Shown here piece after piece: positions 32,344 to 41,249 of a stretch of DNA of 64,000 nt. Position 1 is the first letter of the stretch, and every line of letters starts with the position of its first letter. The stretch is from positions 2,418,001 to 2,482,000 of the forward strand of contig NZ_CP058348.1 of the NCBI RefSeq assembly GCF_013752535.1. The letters run 5' to 3'. A model generated the notes under the pieces. That model saw only the letters and a list, made by a program, of their open reading frames with translations, had not been told where the DNA came from and ran no database searches. This stretch comes from Bdellovibrio sp. KM01 (GTDB lineage: Bacteria > Bdellovibrionota > Bdellovibrionia > Bdellovibrionales > Bdellovibrionaceae). The translations under genes were made by a program, and so were the position numbers.

Positions 32344-34380
32344 CTAGAAGCTTAGCCCCATTCCGACTGTGCCATAGAAGGTGTTGAGGTCGGCTTTTTG
32401 ATTCAAAACGGAGTCCACAAACGCATAACGTTTGATACCAAAACCCGCCTCACCAAAAAGATTATTGGTCCACAAAACCTTACCGTGGAAGTTCAATGAC
32501 ATCGATGAATTCAAAGTCACATTGCTATCCAAACTTTGTGCGTAATAGATAAACTCCACGTCCACCCATTTTGGATATCGGAACAAAGGCAGAATATTGA
32601 ATACATCATCAATTAATTTTGGCATGGAGCGCGCCCAGAATAGACCACCACCGACCATTGGTGCCGTCAAAACACCAAAGTTTACGTTTTGATATGAAGC
32701 CATCATCCCCAATGTTTCATCACGATTCCAAAGACCCGGGATAAAACGATACTTCAAATCCACCGTCAAAACATCCAGCGGAGCTGTACGACCCGAAGTG
32801 CTGACTTTGATTTCATTAAAGGACTTAAAGTACTTGGCACTGATACCCCAACGCTGACGAGACACCCAGTAATTCGACCAAGTGAAAAGATCCTCGAACC
32901 ATTGATTGTAAGCAAGCTCGCCCATGAATACGAAATCTGCAGATGATTTCGCCACGGACAAACGCGCTGATAGTTCACGTGGATAACCTTTATAAATTTC
33001 AAAGTACGAACGGTATTTTTGCCCCTGGTAATCCAAATTCAAATAGGAGCGATTGATTTCACCGCGTTCAGTGGCCTTAAATCTCCATTCAAATTCACTC
33101 GGCTCGTCTTTTTCGACATTCACGGAATTTTGATCCGTGCTGACTGTGACTTCTTTTAATTTGCGACCGAACAGACGGATGTTGTCATTATACGTCCCTG
33201 TCGGCGTGCGCTCATGAACATAAAGGCGCGCCTGACGACGCGGGATCACAGACAATTCGAAACGCTGCTTGAAGATCCCCCCACCCTGTCCCGGCAGATA
33301 AATTTTGGCATCGTCTTTTTTCAAAGAAGCGGCCCAAAATTTACGACTGTCACCGATCGTCGATTCAAATCCGATCAACGTCGTGATTTTTAAATACTGA
33401 TCAGGATTTAAAACAACAGATCGGCCCAAAGGACGTGTGTCGTAACCCACGATACGCAGCAAACCCGGGCGAGCCGTATCTGCAATATCCATCAATTGCA
33501 GCTTGTTCGGCTGCACCATGAATTCGTAGCTTTCGCCCGTTGCAAGCTCTGCAAAGAACGAGGTCGGACCTTCTGCCGCTGTCGGCACTGACTGACGAGG
33601 TAAAGATTCTTCGTTATTCAAAAGGACACGTGGTGTGGTGGCATCAACACGGGCTTTACCCAAAACCACTTTATTTTCGATTTTCTGATTTCCGTACCAC
33701 TGCGAGCACAGGCGGCTGTATCCCCGCCCCACTTGCTGAGTCAGACAGAACCGGAAGATCTCGTTCAATTTACCAAAAGGCGAACCGGCGTTTTTAAAAT
33801 TCGGAATCGCAAAAGAACTTCCAAATAAACCCGTTGTCGTCAGTTCCGCCGGAGAAACTTTTTGTGCAAGTAAAGCCCCGCGCCAGCTTTGCAGTTGGGC
33901 GGCCCATTTTTTTTGTTCCAATTCACTGATTTCGTGCTGCCACAAAACCGCACCCGTGCGCGAGATCATCTCCAAAGAACCTGAACTCATCATTTCCAAA
34001 GGCCAATTGATGATCAGAGCTTCGTCATTTTTTTCAGTGGGCGTCAAAACACGGGAAATTTGCGGGTGAGCTTTCCCCAAGGGCATCAAACTGAAATTGA
34101 AAGTTTGTTCGCTCAAAACAACAGGGCCGATTTTTAAAACCTTGCCGCTTTGACCCGTCAAATCGTACTCAAGCTCAAGCGGCGGCAATAAAACCCCATT
34201 ATCCAGCTGGTCAAAAAAGAGCGGTTTATTGAATTCCTTGGAAGCAGCCGACTTCATTAAAGACTGCTGCGGAGCAGGAACGTCATCCGCCACACCAGCG
34301 GCATCAAGATTCTCTTGCGCACGAGCAGAAAAACCCGTGATCAATAAGAGAGATAATATCAGATGCTGTGCACTATTCAC
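32344..34380 (-). CDS. Large outer-membrane protein, paralogue of the gene at 8499-10259
   Basis: 678 residues from the GTG at 34380. A GAGG site lies eight bases before it, and the sequence then begins MNSAQHLILSLLLITGFSARA, a signal peptide; the frame extends to a TTG 51 bases upstream but without such a site. The plan is the same as the 586-residue protein: LEYDLTG opening, a middle Ig-like domain (EFEWRFKATERGEINRSYLN) and a C-terminal barrel (VFMGELAYNQWFEDLF, WVDVEFIYYA) ending MGLSF. The pair share the segments with weak but ordered similarity, so they are paralogues about 24 kb apart. Function is unknown; both are likely outer-membrane structural or transport proteins. Confidence 0.78.
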   Translation of the reverse strand: MNSAQHLILSLLLITGFSARAQENLDAAGVADDVPAPQQSLMKSAASKEFNKPLFFDQLDNGVLLPPLELEYDLTGQSGKVLKIGPVVLSEQTFNFSLMPLGKAHPQISRVLTPTEKNDEALIINWPLEMMSSGSLEMISRTGAVLWQHEISELEQKKWAAQLQSWRGALLAQKVSPAELTTTGLFGSSFAIPNFKNAGSPFGKLNEIFRFCLTQQVGRGYSRLCSQWYGNQKIENKVVLGKARVDATTPRVLLNNEESLPRQSVPTAAEGPTSFFAELATGESYEFMVQPNKLQLMDIADTARPGLLRIVGYDTRPLGRSVVLNPDQYLKITTLIGFESTIGDSRKFWAASLKKDDAKIYLPGQGGGIFKQRFELSVIPRRQARLYVHERTPTGTYNDNIRLFGRKLKEVTVSTDQNSVNVEKDEPSEFEWRFKATERGEINRSYLNLDYQGQKYRSYFEIYKGYPRELSARLSVAKSSADFVFMGELAYNQWFEDLFTWSNYWVSRQRWGISAKYFKSFNEIKVSTSGRTAPLDVLTVDLKYRFIPGLWNRDETLGMMASYQNVNFGVLTAPMVGGGLFWARSMPKLIDDVFNILPLFRYPKWVDVEFIYYAQSLDSNVTLNSSMSLNFHGKVLWTNNLFGEAGFGIKRYAFVDSVLNQKADLNTFYGTVGMGLSF

Positions 34381-34494
34381 GATGGATACCTCACTGTTGA
34401 TAAGTTTATTGATTAGGAACTGATGTAACAAGCTAAATTGTTGGACTGTCTGGGAATTTCGGATTATGAATGGCCCTTATCTCAAGGAGAAATG

Positions 34495-35217
34495 ATGTCT
34501 TCAGCGCGCAAAATTTATCACATGAAAGTCGAACAAATCATCGACCACACACCTGCGGTTCGCGAGCTGGTGTTGAAAACAGATGATCCCGCAGAGTTTG
34601 CGTTCAAAGCTGGACAATTTGTAATGTTAAATGTTCCACAGGGAGAAGCGAAGCCTGTTTTGCGCGCCTACTCCATTGCTTCCGACGACAGAATGAAGAA
34701 CGGCTTTAGACTGCTTTTCAAATACGTTGATAACGGCATTGCCTCGACTTTTGTTTGGAACTTGAAGGGTGGTGAAACTCTTAACTTCACCGGCCCTTTC
34801 GGAAAAGTTTTCTTCCAAGAACCACCGACAGAACAAATTGTGTTCCTGAATACCGGCACCGGCCTATCTCAACATATCTGTTATTTGCTATCTAAAAAAG
34901 AACAGTATCCAAACCTGAAATACCGCATGCTATTCGGTGTTCGTACAGAAAAGGACATGTACTACCAACCGGAATTGGAAGCTTTGGCAAAAGAACTTCC
35001 TGATTTCAAATGGGAGTTTGTCTTAAGCCGTCCGCAAGATTCATGGACAGGTAAAAAAGGGTACATCCAAAACTTTATTTCTGAATATGATTACAAAAAT
35101 ATCCCCACCACATTCTACATGTGCGGCAATGGCGGCATGATCAAGGAAGTAAAACACCAATTGATCGAAGTGGATGGTATCGACAAATCTCGTATCTGGT
35201 CTGAAGCCTTCGACTAG
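34495..35217 (+). CDS. Ferredoxin-NADP+ reductase-like flavoprotein
   Basis: 240 residues. The start at 34495 is favoured because AAGGAG ends five bases before it (the ATG three bases earlier is too close). Flavin binding is shown by LRAYSIASD (RxYS) and nucleotide binding by NTGTGLSQHICYLL near 118-131 and the C-terminal CGNGGMIKEVKHQL. These are the family elements of plant-type ferredoxin reductases and NAD(P)H:flavin reductases. There is no attached iron-sulfur domain. It probably moves electrons between NAD(P)H and a ferredoxin or flavodoxin. The EamA transporter starts 13 bases after its stop, so the two may be co-transcribed. Confidence 0.85.
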   Translation: MSSARKIYHMKVEQIIDHTPAVRELVLKTDDPAEFAFKAGQFVMLNVPQGEAKPVLRAYSIASDDRMKNGFRLLFKYVDNGIASTFVWNLKGGETLNFTGPFGKVFFQEPPTEQIVFLNTGTGLSQHICYLLSKKEQYPNLKYRMLFGVRTEKDMYYQPELEALAKELPDFKWEFVLSRPQDSWTGKKGYIQNFISEYDYKNIPTTFYMCGNGGMIKEVKHQLIEVDGIDKSRIWSEAFD

Positions 35218-35230
35218 GTTTGCGATTTAG

Positions 35231-36127
35231 GTGACCACCAAAAACAAAGCAGCCATTGAATTGATTGTCGCCGGAGCCCTATGGGGTTTCGGCTTTGTCG
35301 CAACTGTCTTTGCTTTGCGTGCGTTCACACCAGCGGAAACTTTGGTTTACCGCTTTCTGATTGCCTCAGCCTTTGGCGAATTGATTTATCTGTGCATAAG
35401 AAAACCAAATTTGCCTTCAATGAAATCAGATTTCAAACGAGCCTTGCCTGCGGGATTTCTCCTGGGAAGCCTGATGATTCTGCAAACCATCGGACTTCAG
35501 CACACGACGGCAACCAAGAGTGGTTTCATCACCAGTCTGTACGTAATTTTGGTTCCCCTGATTAACACCCTGATCTTTCGCACGCGCGGTAGTTTGGTGA
35601 ATTACGGTCTTGCGGTGTTGGCGTTAGTGGGAACTTTTATTTTGATGGATGCCAATATCACGGACGTCAATGTCGGAGATCTTTGGACGCTTTCCTGCTC
35701 GGTGATGGCAGCCTGCCATATTATTTATATCGGCAGAGTTTCAAATAAGGTCAATAACGCCTTTCGCTTTAATAATTTCCAATCAATCTGGTCACTACTG
35801 CTACTCTCCCCGCTTTTGCTGACTCAGCAAAGTATCAATCTGACAGCCCCTTGGACTGCGTGGATGGGAGTCATCATATTAGGCATGGGTTCCAGTGTGA
35901 TCGCGTTTTCGATTCAGATTCGCGCTCAAAAGACTTTATCGGATGCGACGGCCAGTATGATCTTCCTGTTGGAATCGCCGTTCGCAGCACTGTTTGGATT
36001 CTTGCTCTTACAAGAGCGCCTTTCCTGGTTTCAGGGACTAGGCGCTTTGATAATTATGGGAGCTTCTATTCTGCAGATTCTGTGGGACCCTTCTTCAAAG
36101 ACCACAGAAAAGCAACCGCAAGGATAA
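35231..36127 (+). CDS. EamA/DMT-family membrane transporter
   Basis: 298 residues with ten hydrophobic helices in two halves, as in the EamA (drug/metabolite) family. The first half begins IVAGALWGFGFVATVFAL and has GFITSLYVILVPLI; the second ends PFAALFGFLLLQERLSWFQGLGALIIMGA, the usual closing E-R-helix pair. The start is a GTG. Substrate is not predictable; metabolite or drug export is typical. The 3' end overlaps the end of the convergent DUF475 gene by 62 bases, an unusually long antiparallel overlap of two coding sequences. Confidence 0.86.
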   Translation: MTTKNKAAIELIVAGALWGFGFVATVFALRAFTPAETLVYRFLIASAFGELIYLCIRKPNLPSMKSDFKRALPAGFLLGSLMILQTIGLQHTTATKSGFITSLYVILVPLINTLIFRTRGSLVNYGLAVLALVGTFILMDANITDVNVGDLWTLSCSVMAACHIIYIGRVSNKVNNAFRFNNFQSIWSLLLLSPLLLTQQSINLTAPWTAWMGVIILGMGSSVIAFSIQIRAQKTLSDATASMIFLLESPFAALFGFLLLQERLSWFQGLGALIIMGASILQILWDPSSKTTEKQPQG

Positions 36128-37100
36128 GAGCACCAGATAGACCCGTCACCCATTCAGGGATGTGAACGAACGGAGCAGTTAGCATCACCAAAGCCAACAC
36201 CCAGATCGCATAGAAAGCACCATGCTCAAGGTAAGCGAATTTCGCCAAGGCTTCTTTTTCAACAAACATAATCGTCAAGCTTCGTACGAAGAACGCACCA
36301 ATCGACAAACCAATCATGATGATGAACAAGTTGTGTGTGATCGCAAAGGCACCCACGACACCATCGAAACTGAAAGACGCGTCCAACACTTCCAGATAAA
36401 GGAAGCTTGCGGCACTCGCCTTATGTACGTTGTGCATAGTTTCTTCAGAAGCTTCCATGAAAGCACCGATACCATCGACTGCCACAAACACGATCAAACC
36501 AGCCAGACCCGATTTTAGAAACGCATAAGCTTCAGCCTGCTGAGGCATAAAGTGAGCAATCGTGATCAAGATCACCAAAGCCAAACCGATTTCAATCGCC
36601 TCCACGCGACCCAAGAATGCAAAAGGCTTTTCCACTGTCGCGAACCAGTGTTCGATTTTTTCAGCATCAAAGAAAAAGCGCAAAGCCACCATCAACAAGA
36701 ACGTTCCACCGAATGCTGCCACTTCCAGGTGAGCTGCTAACATTAACTTCGCATACTCGTCCGGACGAGTGGCTGCCATCACCAGAGCTTCCCACGGATT
36801 AATGCTTGCCATGACACTCACGATTCCCAATGGGAATACCAAGCGCATACCAAAGACCGCAATCAACATCCCCCACGTCAGAAAGCGATGACGCCAAACC
36901 GGAGTCATGTCTTTAAGAATAGTGGCGTTGACGATCGCATTATCGAACGACAAAGAGATTTCAAGAACTGCCAGAACAGCCGCGATAAACAAAGCCTCAA
37001 GCCCAGCTGCTGTTGTACCGCCATAAAATTGACCGACAAAAAAGGAGCCGATCAAACCAAGAATTGTAATGAAAATGGAACCCGTAAAGTATTTAAGCAT
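36066..37100 (-). CDS. DUF475-family membrane protein, TerC-like
   Basis: 344 residues with nine or ten membrane helices. LEISLSFDNAIVNATILKDM near residue 48 and VLDASFSFDGVVGAFAITHN near 238 are two matching half-repeats with acidic residues inside the membrane, the characteristic of the TerC/DUF475 superfamily, which are thought to move metal ions such as manganese. The role here is inferred only from that family. It is upstream of UvrA in opposite order on the same strand (gap of 14 bases from the UvrA stop), so it may be read through from uvrA. It overlaps the EamA gene at its 3' end. Confidence 0.8.
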   Translation of the reverse strand: MLKYFTGSIFITILGLIGSFFVGQFYGGTTAAGLEALFIAAVLAVLEISLSFDNAIVNATILKDMTPVWRHRFLTWGMLIAVFGMRLVFPLGIVSVMASINPWEALVMAATRPDEYAKLMLAAHLEVAAFGGTFLLMVALRFFFDAEKIEHWFATVEKPFAFLGRVEAIEIGLALVILITIAHFMPQQAEAYAFLKSGLAGLIVFVAVDGIGAFMEASEETMHNVHKASAASFLYLEVLDASFSFDGVVGAFAITHNLFIIMIGLSIGAFFVRSLTIMFVEKEALAKFAYLEHGAFYAIWVLALVMLTAPFVHIPEWVTGLSGALILAVAFLWSLKKGPTESAE

Positions 37101-37114
37101 CCCTTGAATTGATT

Positions 37115-39715
37115 CTATTTAAGGATCTTTTTCAAGAACTTTCCGGTTTCGCTTTCTTTAACTTTTGTTACATCTTCAGGAGAACCGGTCGCAACAATGC
37201 GCCCGCCGTGTTTTCCACCGTCAGGTCCCAAATCAATCACGTGATCCGCAGTCTTGACGACTTCCATGGCGTGCTCAATCACCAGCACGGTATTACCCTG
37301 ATCTGCCAATTCTTGCAGCAACTCTACCAGTTTTCTGACGTCATCAAAGTGAAGACCCGTCGTTGGCTCATCGAGAATGTATAAAGTTTTTCCTGTGCCA
37401 CGTCGGGAAAGCTCCTTGGAAAGCTTCACACGCTGGGCCTCGCCACCCGAAAGCGTTGTCGAGCTTTGCCCCAGTGTCATATAATCCAAACCCACGCGGT
37501 GGAGTGTTTCTAGTTTACGATAAATCTGGCTGTGGTTTTTAAAGAATTCCAAAGCCTCGCCCACGTTCATATCCAAAACATCGGAAATAGATTTTTCCTT
37601 GTATTTGATATTCAAGGTTTCGCGATTATAGCGTTTACCCATGCAGGTATCGCAAGTTACGAATACGTCGCTTAGGAAGTGCATCTCGACGCGGATTTGC
37701 CCGTGCCCCATGCAGGTTTCACAGCGTCCACCCTTCACATTGAAACTGAAACGACCGGGTTCATATCCACGAAGTTTTGAGTCTGGCAAATTCGCGAACA
37801 AATCACGAATCATCGGAAATAAACCCACATAAGTCGCTGGAGTCGACCGCGGTGTACGACCGATCGGTCTTTGATTAATATCGATGACCTTATCGATTTT
37901 ATCCAAACCTTCGACTTTTTTATATGGAGATGGCTCTGCCAAGGCCTTATAAAATTTCTTGGCCAAAATTTTGTACAAAGTATCGATGATCAATGTCGAC
38001 TTACCAGAACCCGAAACACCGGTGACTGCAGTCAAAGTGCCCAGTGGAATTTTAAGATTCACATTCTGAAGATTATTGCCAGTCGCACCGATCAGCTCTA
38101 AAAACTGCCCATTGCCAGGACGACGTTTTTTAGGAACGGGAATGCGCACTTCACCTTTTAGGTATCTCCCAGTCAAAGAGTTGGGATTATTTTCCAACTC
38201 TTCCGGAGTCCCCTGCGCCATTTTCTCGCCCCCCAGGCGTCCTGCACGAGGCCCCAGGTCAACAACGAAATCCGCATAGCGAATAGTGTCCTCGTCATGC
38301 TCGACCAGCAAGATCGTATTTCCACGGTCTTTTAGTTCTCCGATAATATCCAACAAGCGATGGTGGTCGCGCGGATGAAGGCCGATACTGGGTTCGTCCA
38401 TCACATAAAGAACACCGATCAAAGAAGAACCCAACTGCGAAGCCAGACGAATACGCTGCGCCTCCCCACCGGATAGCGTACGGGACGAGCGATTCATCGA
38501 CAGATAACTTGTGCCCACGCGAATCATATAATCCAGGCGGTCAGAGATCTGCTTCGTGATTTTTTCTGCAACCAACTGGTCTTTCTTGCTCCATTTGATG
38601 TCGCCCACGAATTCCCGTAAATCGGCGGCACTCATCAGAGCCATATCCGAAATTGTTTTACTGGCGACTTTGATATTCAAAGCTTCCGGTCTTAAGCGGG
38701 AGCCATGGCAATCGGGACAATCATGAAGGACCATTTCATCGCCTTCTTCGTCGTCCTCGTCAGAAGTTTTTTTGCCTTTGTATTTGTAAACGACTTTGTC
38801 GAGCTTCTTGCCGCCAACTTCGCCGTCAGAGAAAGTTTCTTCTTCAACCAGATCCAAGGTGCCTAAGCCGTTACAAGTCTGGCAGGCTCCACGAGGATTA
38901 TTAAAACTGAACATACGTGGTTCAATTTCAGGAAAGCTGTAACCGCAAACAGGACAAGCCGAGTGCAAAGAATAATTCGTGCGATTGCCATCCAAGGTTT
39001 CAATGATCACGCGCCCGTTGGCCATGGACAAAGCGGTGTTGATACTTTCGCTTAAGCGATGCTTTAAGGTGTCTTTCAAAATCAATTGATCGATCACCAA
39101 ATCGATATCGTGGGTTTTGGTTTTTGCAAGTTTGGTAGCTTTATCCAGATCGATCATTTTTCCATCGACCTTGGCTTTCACGAATCCTTTTTTCGCCCAA
39201 CGTTGGAATTCCGCTAAGAACTCCCCTTTTTTTCCAGAAGCCATCGGAGCCAATACATAGAACTTAGCGCCTTGGCCTTTTTTTGTAACTTCATCAATGA
39301 TCTGCTGCGGAGTTTGTGAGCTTACCGGAATATGATGCGTAGGACATTCAGGAACGCCGACTTTTGCATAAAGCAAACGAAGGAAGTCATAAATTTCTGT
39401 AACCGTGCCCACCGTCGAACGCGGATTAGTACTGACTGATTTTTGATCGATCGCAATCGCCGGTGACAACCCCGTGATGGAATCCACCTCAGGTTTTTTT
39501 AGCTGCTCTAAGAAATTACGTGCGTAAGCGGAAAGACTTTCTACGTAACGACGCTGACCTTCGGCATACACCGTATCAAACGCCAAGGAAGATTTCCCCG
39601 AACCACTGAGTCCCGTGAACACAGTGATTTTGTTCCGAGGAATAGTCACACTGACATTCTTCAAATTATGCTCTTTGGCGCCTTTTACTATGATTCCATC
39701 TTCTGCTTGCGACAT
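37115..39715 (-). CDS. uvrA: UvrABC system protein A, short form
   Basis: 866 residues, the DNA-damage recognition ATPase of nucleotide excision repair. All core motifs are present: Walker A GLSGSGKSSL and GVSGSGKSTL, signature LSGGEAQRIRLA and LSGGEAQRVKLS, Walker B VMDEPSIGL and ILDEPTTGL, and zinc sites CPVCG..CQTCNG and CETCMG..CDTCMG. Normal UvrA proteins are about 940 residues. The missing residues lie between GLGTLDL and LHDCPDCHGSRLRPEAL, where a region of roughly 100-110 residues is replaced by about 50, including the acidic stretch TSDEDDEEGDE. The protein is otherwise complete, with no frameshift. No LexA-like site was identified upstream. Confidence 0.95.
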   Translation of the reverse strand: MSQAEDGIIVKGAKEHNLKNVSVTIPRNKITVFTGLSGSGKSSLAFDTVYAEGQRRYVESLSAYARNFLEQLKKPEVDSITGLSPAIAIDQKSVSTNPRSTVGTVTEIYDFLRLLYAKVGVPECPTHHIPVSSQTPQQIIDEVTKKGQGAKFYVLAPMASGKKGEFLAEFQRWAKKGFVKAKVDGKMIDLDKATKLAKTKTHDIDLVIDQLILKDTLKHRLSESINTALSMANGRVIIETLDGNRTNYSLHSACPVCGYSFPEIEPRMFSFNNPRGACQTCNGLGTLDLVEEETFSDGEVGGKKLDKVVYKYKGKKTSDEDDEEGDEMVLHDCPDCHGSRLRPEALNIKVASKTISDMALMSAADLREFVGDIKWSKKDQLVAEKITKQISDRLDYMIRVGTSYLSMNRSSRTLSGGEAQRIRLASQLGSSLIGVLYVMDEPSIGLHPRDHHRLLDIIGELKDRGNTILLVEHDEDTIRYADFVVDLGPRAGRLGGEKMAQGTPEELENNPNSLTGRYLKGEVRIPVPKKRRPGNGQFLELIGATGNNLQNVNLKIPLGTLTAVTGVSGSGKSTLIIDTLYKILAKKFYKALAEPSPYKKVEGLDKIDKVIDINQRPIGRTPRSTPATYVGLFPMIRDLFANLPDSKLRGYEPGRFSFNVKGGRCETCMGHGQIRVEMHFLSDVFVTCDTCMGKRYNRETLNIKYKEKSISDVLDMNVGEALEFFKNHSQIYRKLETLHRVGLDYMTLGQSSTTLSGGEAQRVKLSKELSRRGTGKTLYILDEPTTGLHFDDVRKLVELLQELADQGNTVLVIEHAMEVVKTADHVIDLGPDGGKHGGRIVATGSPEDVTKVKESETGKFLKKILK

Positions 39716-39796
39716 AGCCTAACAGTGTACGCCTGATAAATACCTTGGACAACTCTCTGGCCCAACGCCTTGGCGCATCACAAACTAACAACAAAA

Positions 39797-39822
39797 AAAA
39801 GGCCACTTTGCAGTGACCTTTT
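39797..39822 (-). terminator. Terminator downstream of the RG-rich protein gene
   Basis: On the minus strand AAAAGGTCACT pairs with AGTGGCCTTTT around a short loop and is followed by a long T run. It ends the transcript of the gene at 39853-40317. Confidence 0.85.
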
Positions 39823-39852
39823 CTTGAAATTTCGAATTTTTGCGATGCTGTA

Positions 39853-40317
39853 CTAAGCTTTTGGAGCCGCTGGAGTTTTGCCTTTTTTAGCGGCGATTTC
39901 TTCAGGAGACATACCCCATGGAGAACCACCTTTTTTATCGCCGCCGCCACGGCCACCTTGACCACGACCTTTACCACCTCGGCCACCTTTGCCGTGAGCT
40001 TCTTCAGCAACAACTGGTTTTGCAGTGGCTACGAATTCAGGAACGTAATGAAATGCTTCCACTTGAACAGCTTTAGCTGGCGCTTTTTCGCCTTCGTTCA
40101 AACTCATAACCACAACGCGTTTCAATGTGTTGTTATTGTTTTGCGCAACAACATCAAGAGCATTCACGAAATGAGTCAGTTTCTCGCCCTCGAATTTAAA
40201 AGATTCGCCAAGGCTTGCTTGAATTTCTTCAGCTGCTTTACCGTCTGTCGTCAAAGCGGCTTTCGCTGCCAAGCCCTTGCTCAAAGTAAAGTAATTGAAT
40301 TCTGTAACTGATTTCAT
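39853..40317 (-). CDS. Small protein with a Gly/Arg/Lys-rich tail
   Basis: 154 residues. The first 95 are ordinary and soluble (TEFNYFTLSKGLAAKAAL, KLTHFVNALDVVAQN). The last 50 include the repeats GKGGRGGKGRGQGGRGGG, then KKGG and a basic end. RG/KG-rich tails commonly bind RNA or DNA or mediate phase separation, which is the only functional hint. A GAGGG site is before the ATG and a terminator follows, so it is a single-gene unit. I do not recognise the family; it may be restricted to this bacterial group. Confidence 0.75.
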   Translation of the reverse strand: MKSVTEFNYFTLSKGLAAKAALTTDGKAAEEIQASLGESFKFEGEKLTHFVNALDVVAQNNNNTLKRVVVMSLNEGEKAPAKAVQVEAFHYVPEFVATAKPVVAEEAHGKGGRGGKGRGQGGRGGGDKKGGSPWGMSPEEIAAKKGKTPAAPKA

Positions 40318-40390
40318 AGGAACACCCTCTCGGTTTGATTTGCGGTGATAATGACCACCTAAGCAGTTGCCGTCAATGAATTGGCAGATT

Positions 40391-41110
40391 TTACGCCAAA
40401 TAATCCATCAAAATTTGGTAGTTTTCGTTCAAAATTACGGACTCATCGTGTGTTCCACCCTTGTCCGGATGAAAAACCCGGGCTAACACCTTTTTCGCGT
40501 TTTTCAGAGACTCCTCATCCAGATTGTTTTCCAACGGAAAACCATTCACGGAGAAGAATTCAAAGGCTGCATTCACGTCCTGGGAGTAAGTGGTACCCTT
40601 GGCGGATTTGCTGGAAATGCCTTTAGCTTTGTTTTTAATCTGCTGCCGCTGTTCTTTGGCGCGCTCTTTTAGCTTTTGATATTGCTGTTTTTTGTAATCG
40701 GCTTGCTTGGCTTTAAACGGTGACTCCACCGCGACAAACAAAGTGCCTTTTTCCAGATTGGTTTTTGAATCGAGAAAATCAGGATGTTTTTTTTCGGTGA
40801 GCAACAACATCGCCCAGATGTGACGGCAGAATGTGCCTTTCGAAGCTGAAGAGCACGAACAATCCACCGCGAAAGTGTTACTGCCAATGCTATCCGCCAC
40901 GAATAAAACCTTGATGGATTTTGAGGCCTTCACATAGCCCTCAATGCGCGCGTCACCTGCGACCGACATCACTGCCAAGCCCTCAGCAAGATCTTCACGC
41001 CCCTGCTTACGGACTTCAGGTTTAAAGTAATGTTCCCAGGTGGTTTCTACAGACACTTTGAATTTCCCTTTGCCAAGATTTACCTTTGCAATAGTACGTC
41101 CAAGTCCCAT
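40391..41110 (-). CDS. SWIM zinc-finger protein with a C-terminal J domain
   Basis: 239 residues from the ATG at 41110. An SWIM zinc finger is formed by Cys84, Cys86, Cys95 and His97 (VDCSCSSASKGTFCRHIWA). Between about 130 and 175 lies a charged helical segment rich in Lys and Gln. The C terminus (about 195-239) is a J domain with the HPD motif at residues 214-216 (VFHPDKGG), which stimulates Hsp70 ATPase. The frame continues upstream to a GTG at 41203, adding CPEC and other cysteines that resemble a zinc ribbon, so the true N terminus may be longer. The combination suggests recruitment of DnaK to a nucleic acid or protein target. Confidence 0.78.
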   Translation of the reverse strand: MGLGRTIAKVNLGKGKFKVSVETTWEHYFKPEVRKQGREDLAEGLAVMSVAGDARIEGYVKASKSIKVLFVADSIGSNTFAVDCSCSSASKGTFCRHIWAMLLLTEKKHPDFLDSKTNLEKGTLFVAVESPFKAKQADYKKQQYQKLKERAKEQRQQIKNKAKGISSKSAKGTTYSQDVNAAFEFFSVNGFPLENNLDEESLKNAKKVLARVFHPDKGGTHDESVILNENYQILMDYLA

Positions 41111-41210
41111 CGACAAACAACCCTTGCGCAACAGCACATAGCCGCAGCTGCACTCCGGACACTCAAGCCCATTACGCAACGCAAAACCGAAGCGGTTCCG
41201 CACCGCATCC

Positions 41211-41235
41211 CCAAAAGGTACGGCGTACCTTTTGG
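41211..41235. repeat. Minimal palindrome of the AAAAGGTACG family
   Basis: CCAAAAGGTACG pairs with CGTACCTTTTGG around a single G, 12 of 12 bases. It shares AAAAGGTACG with the larger inverted repeats at 5847 and 10257 but without the GACACACTTTCTCC part. It lies between the SWIM/J gene and fur. Confidence 0.85.
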
Positions 41236-41249
41236 CAGCATTCGTTTGC

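Noticed and set aside
37115-39715. Frameshift or deletion in uvrA
   Set aside because: The frame is continuous through the short region and the motifs on both sides are intact, so a real short form is more likely.
41111-41203. N-terminal zinc-ribbon-like extension of the SWIM/J protein
   Set aside because: CPEC and other cysteines are suggestive, but the ATG at 41110 has a plausible site and the longer start is an unsupported GTG. Kept only as an alternative.
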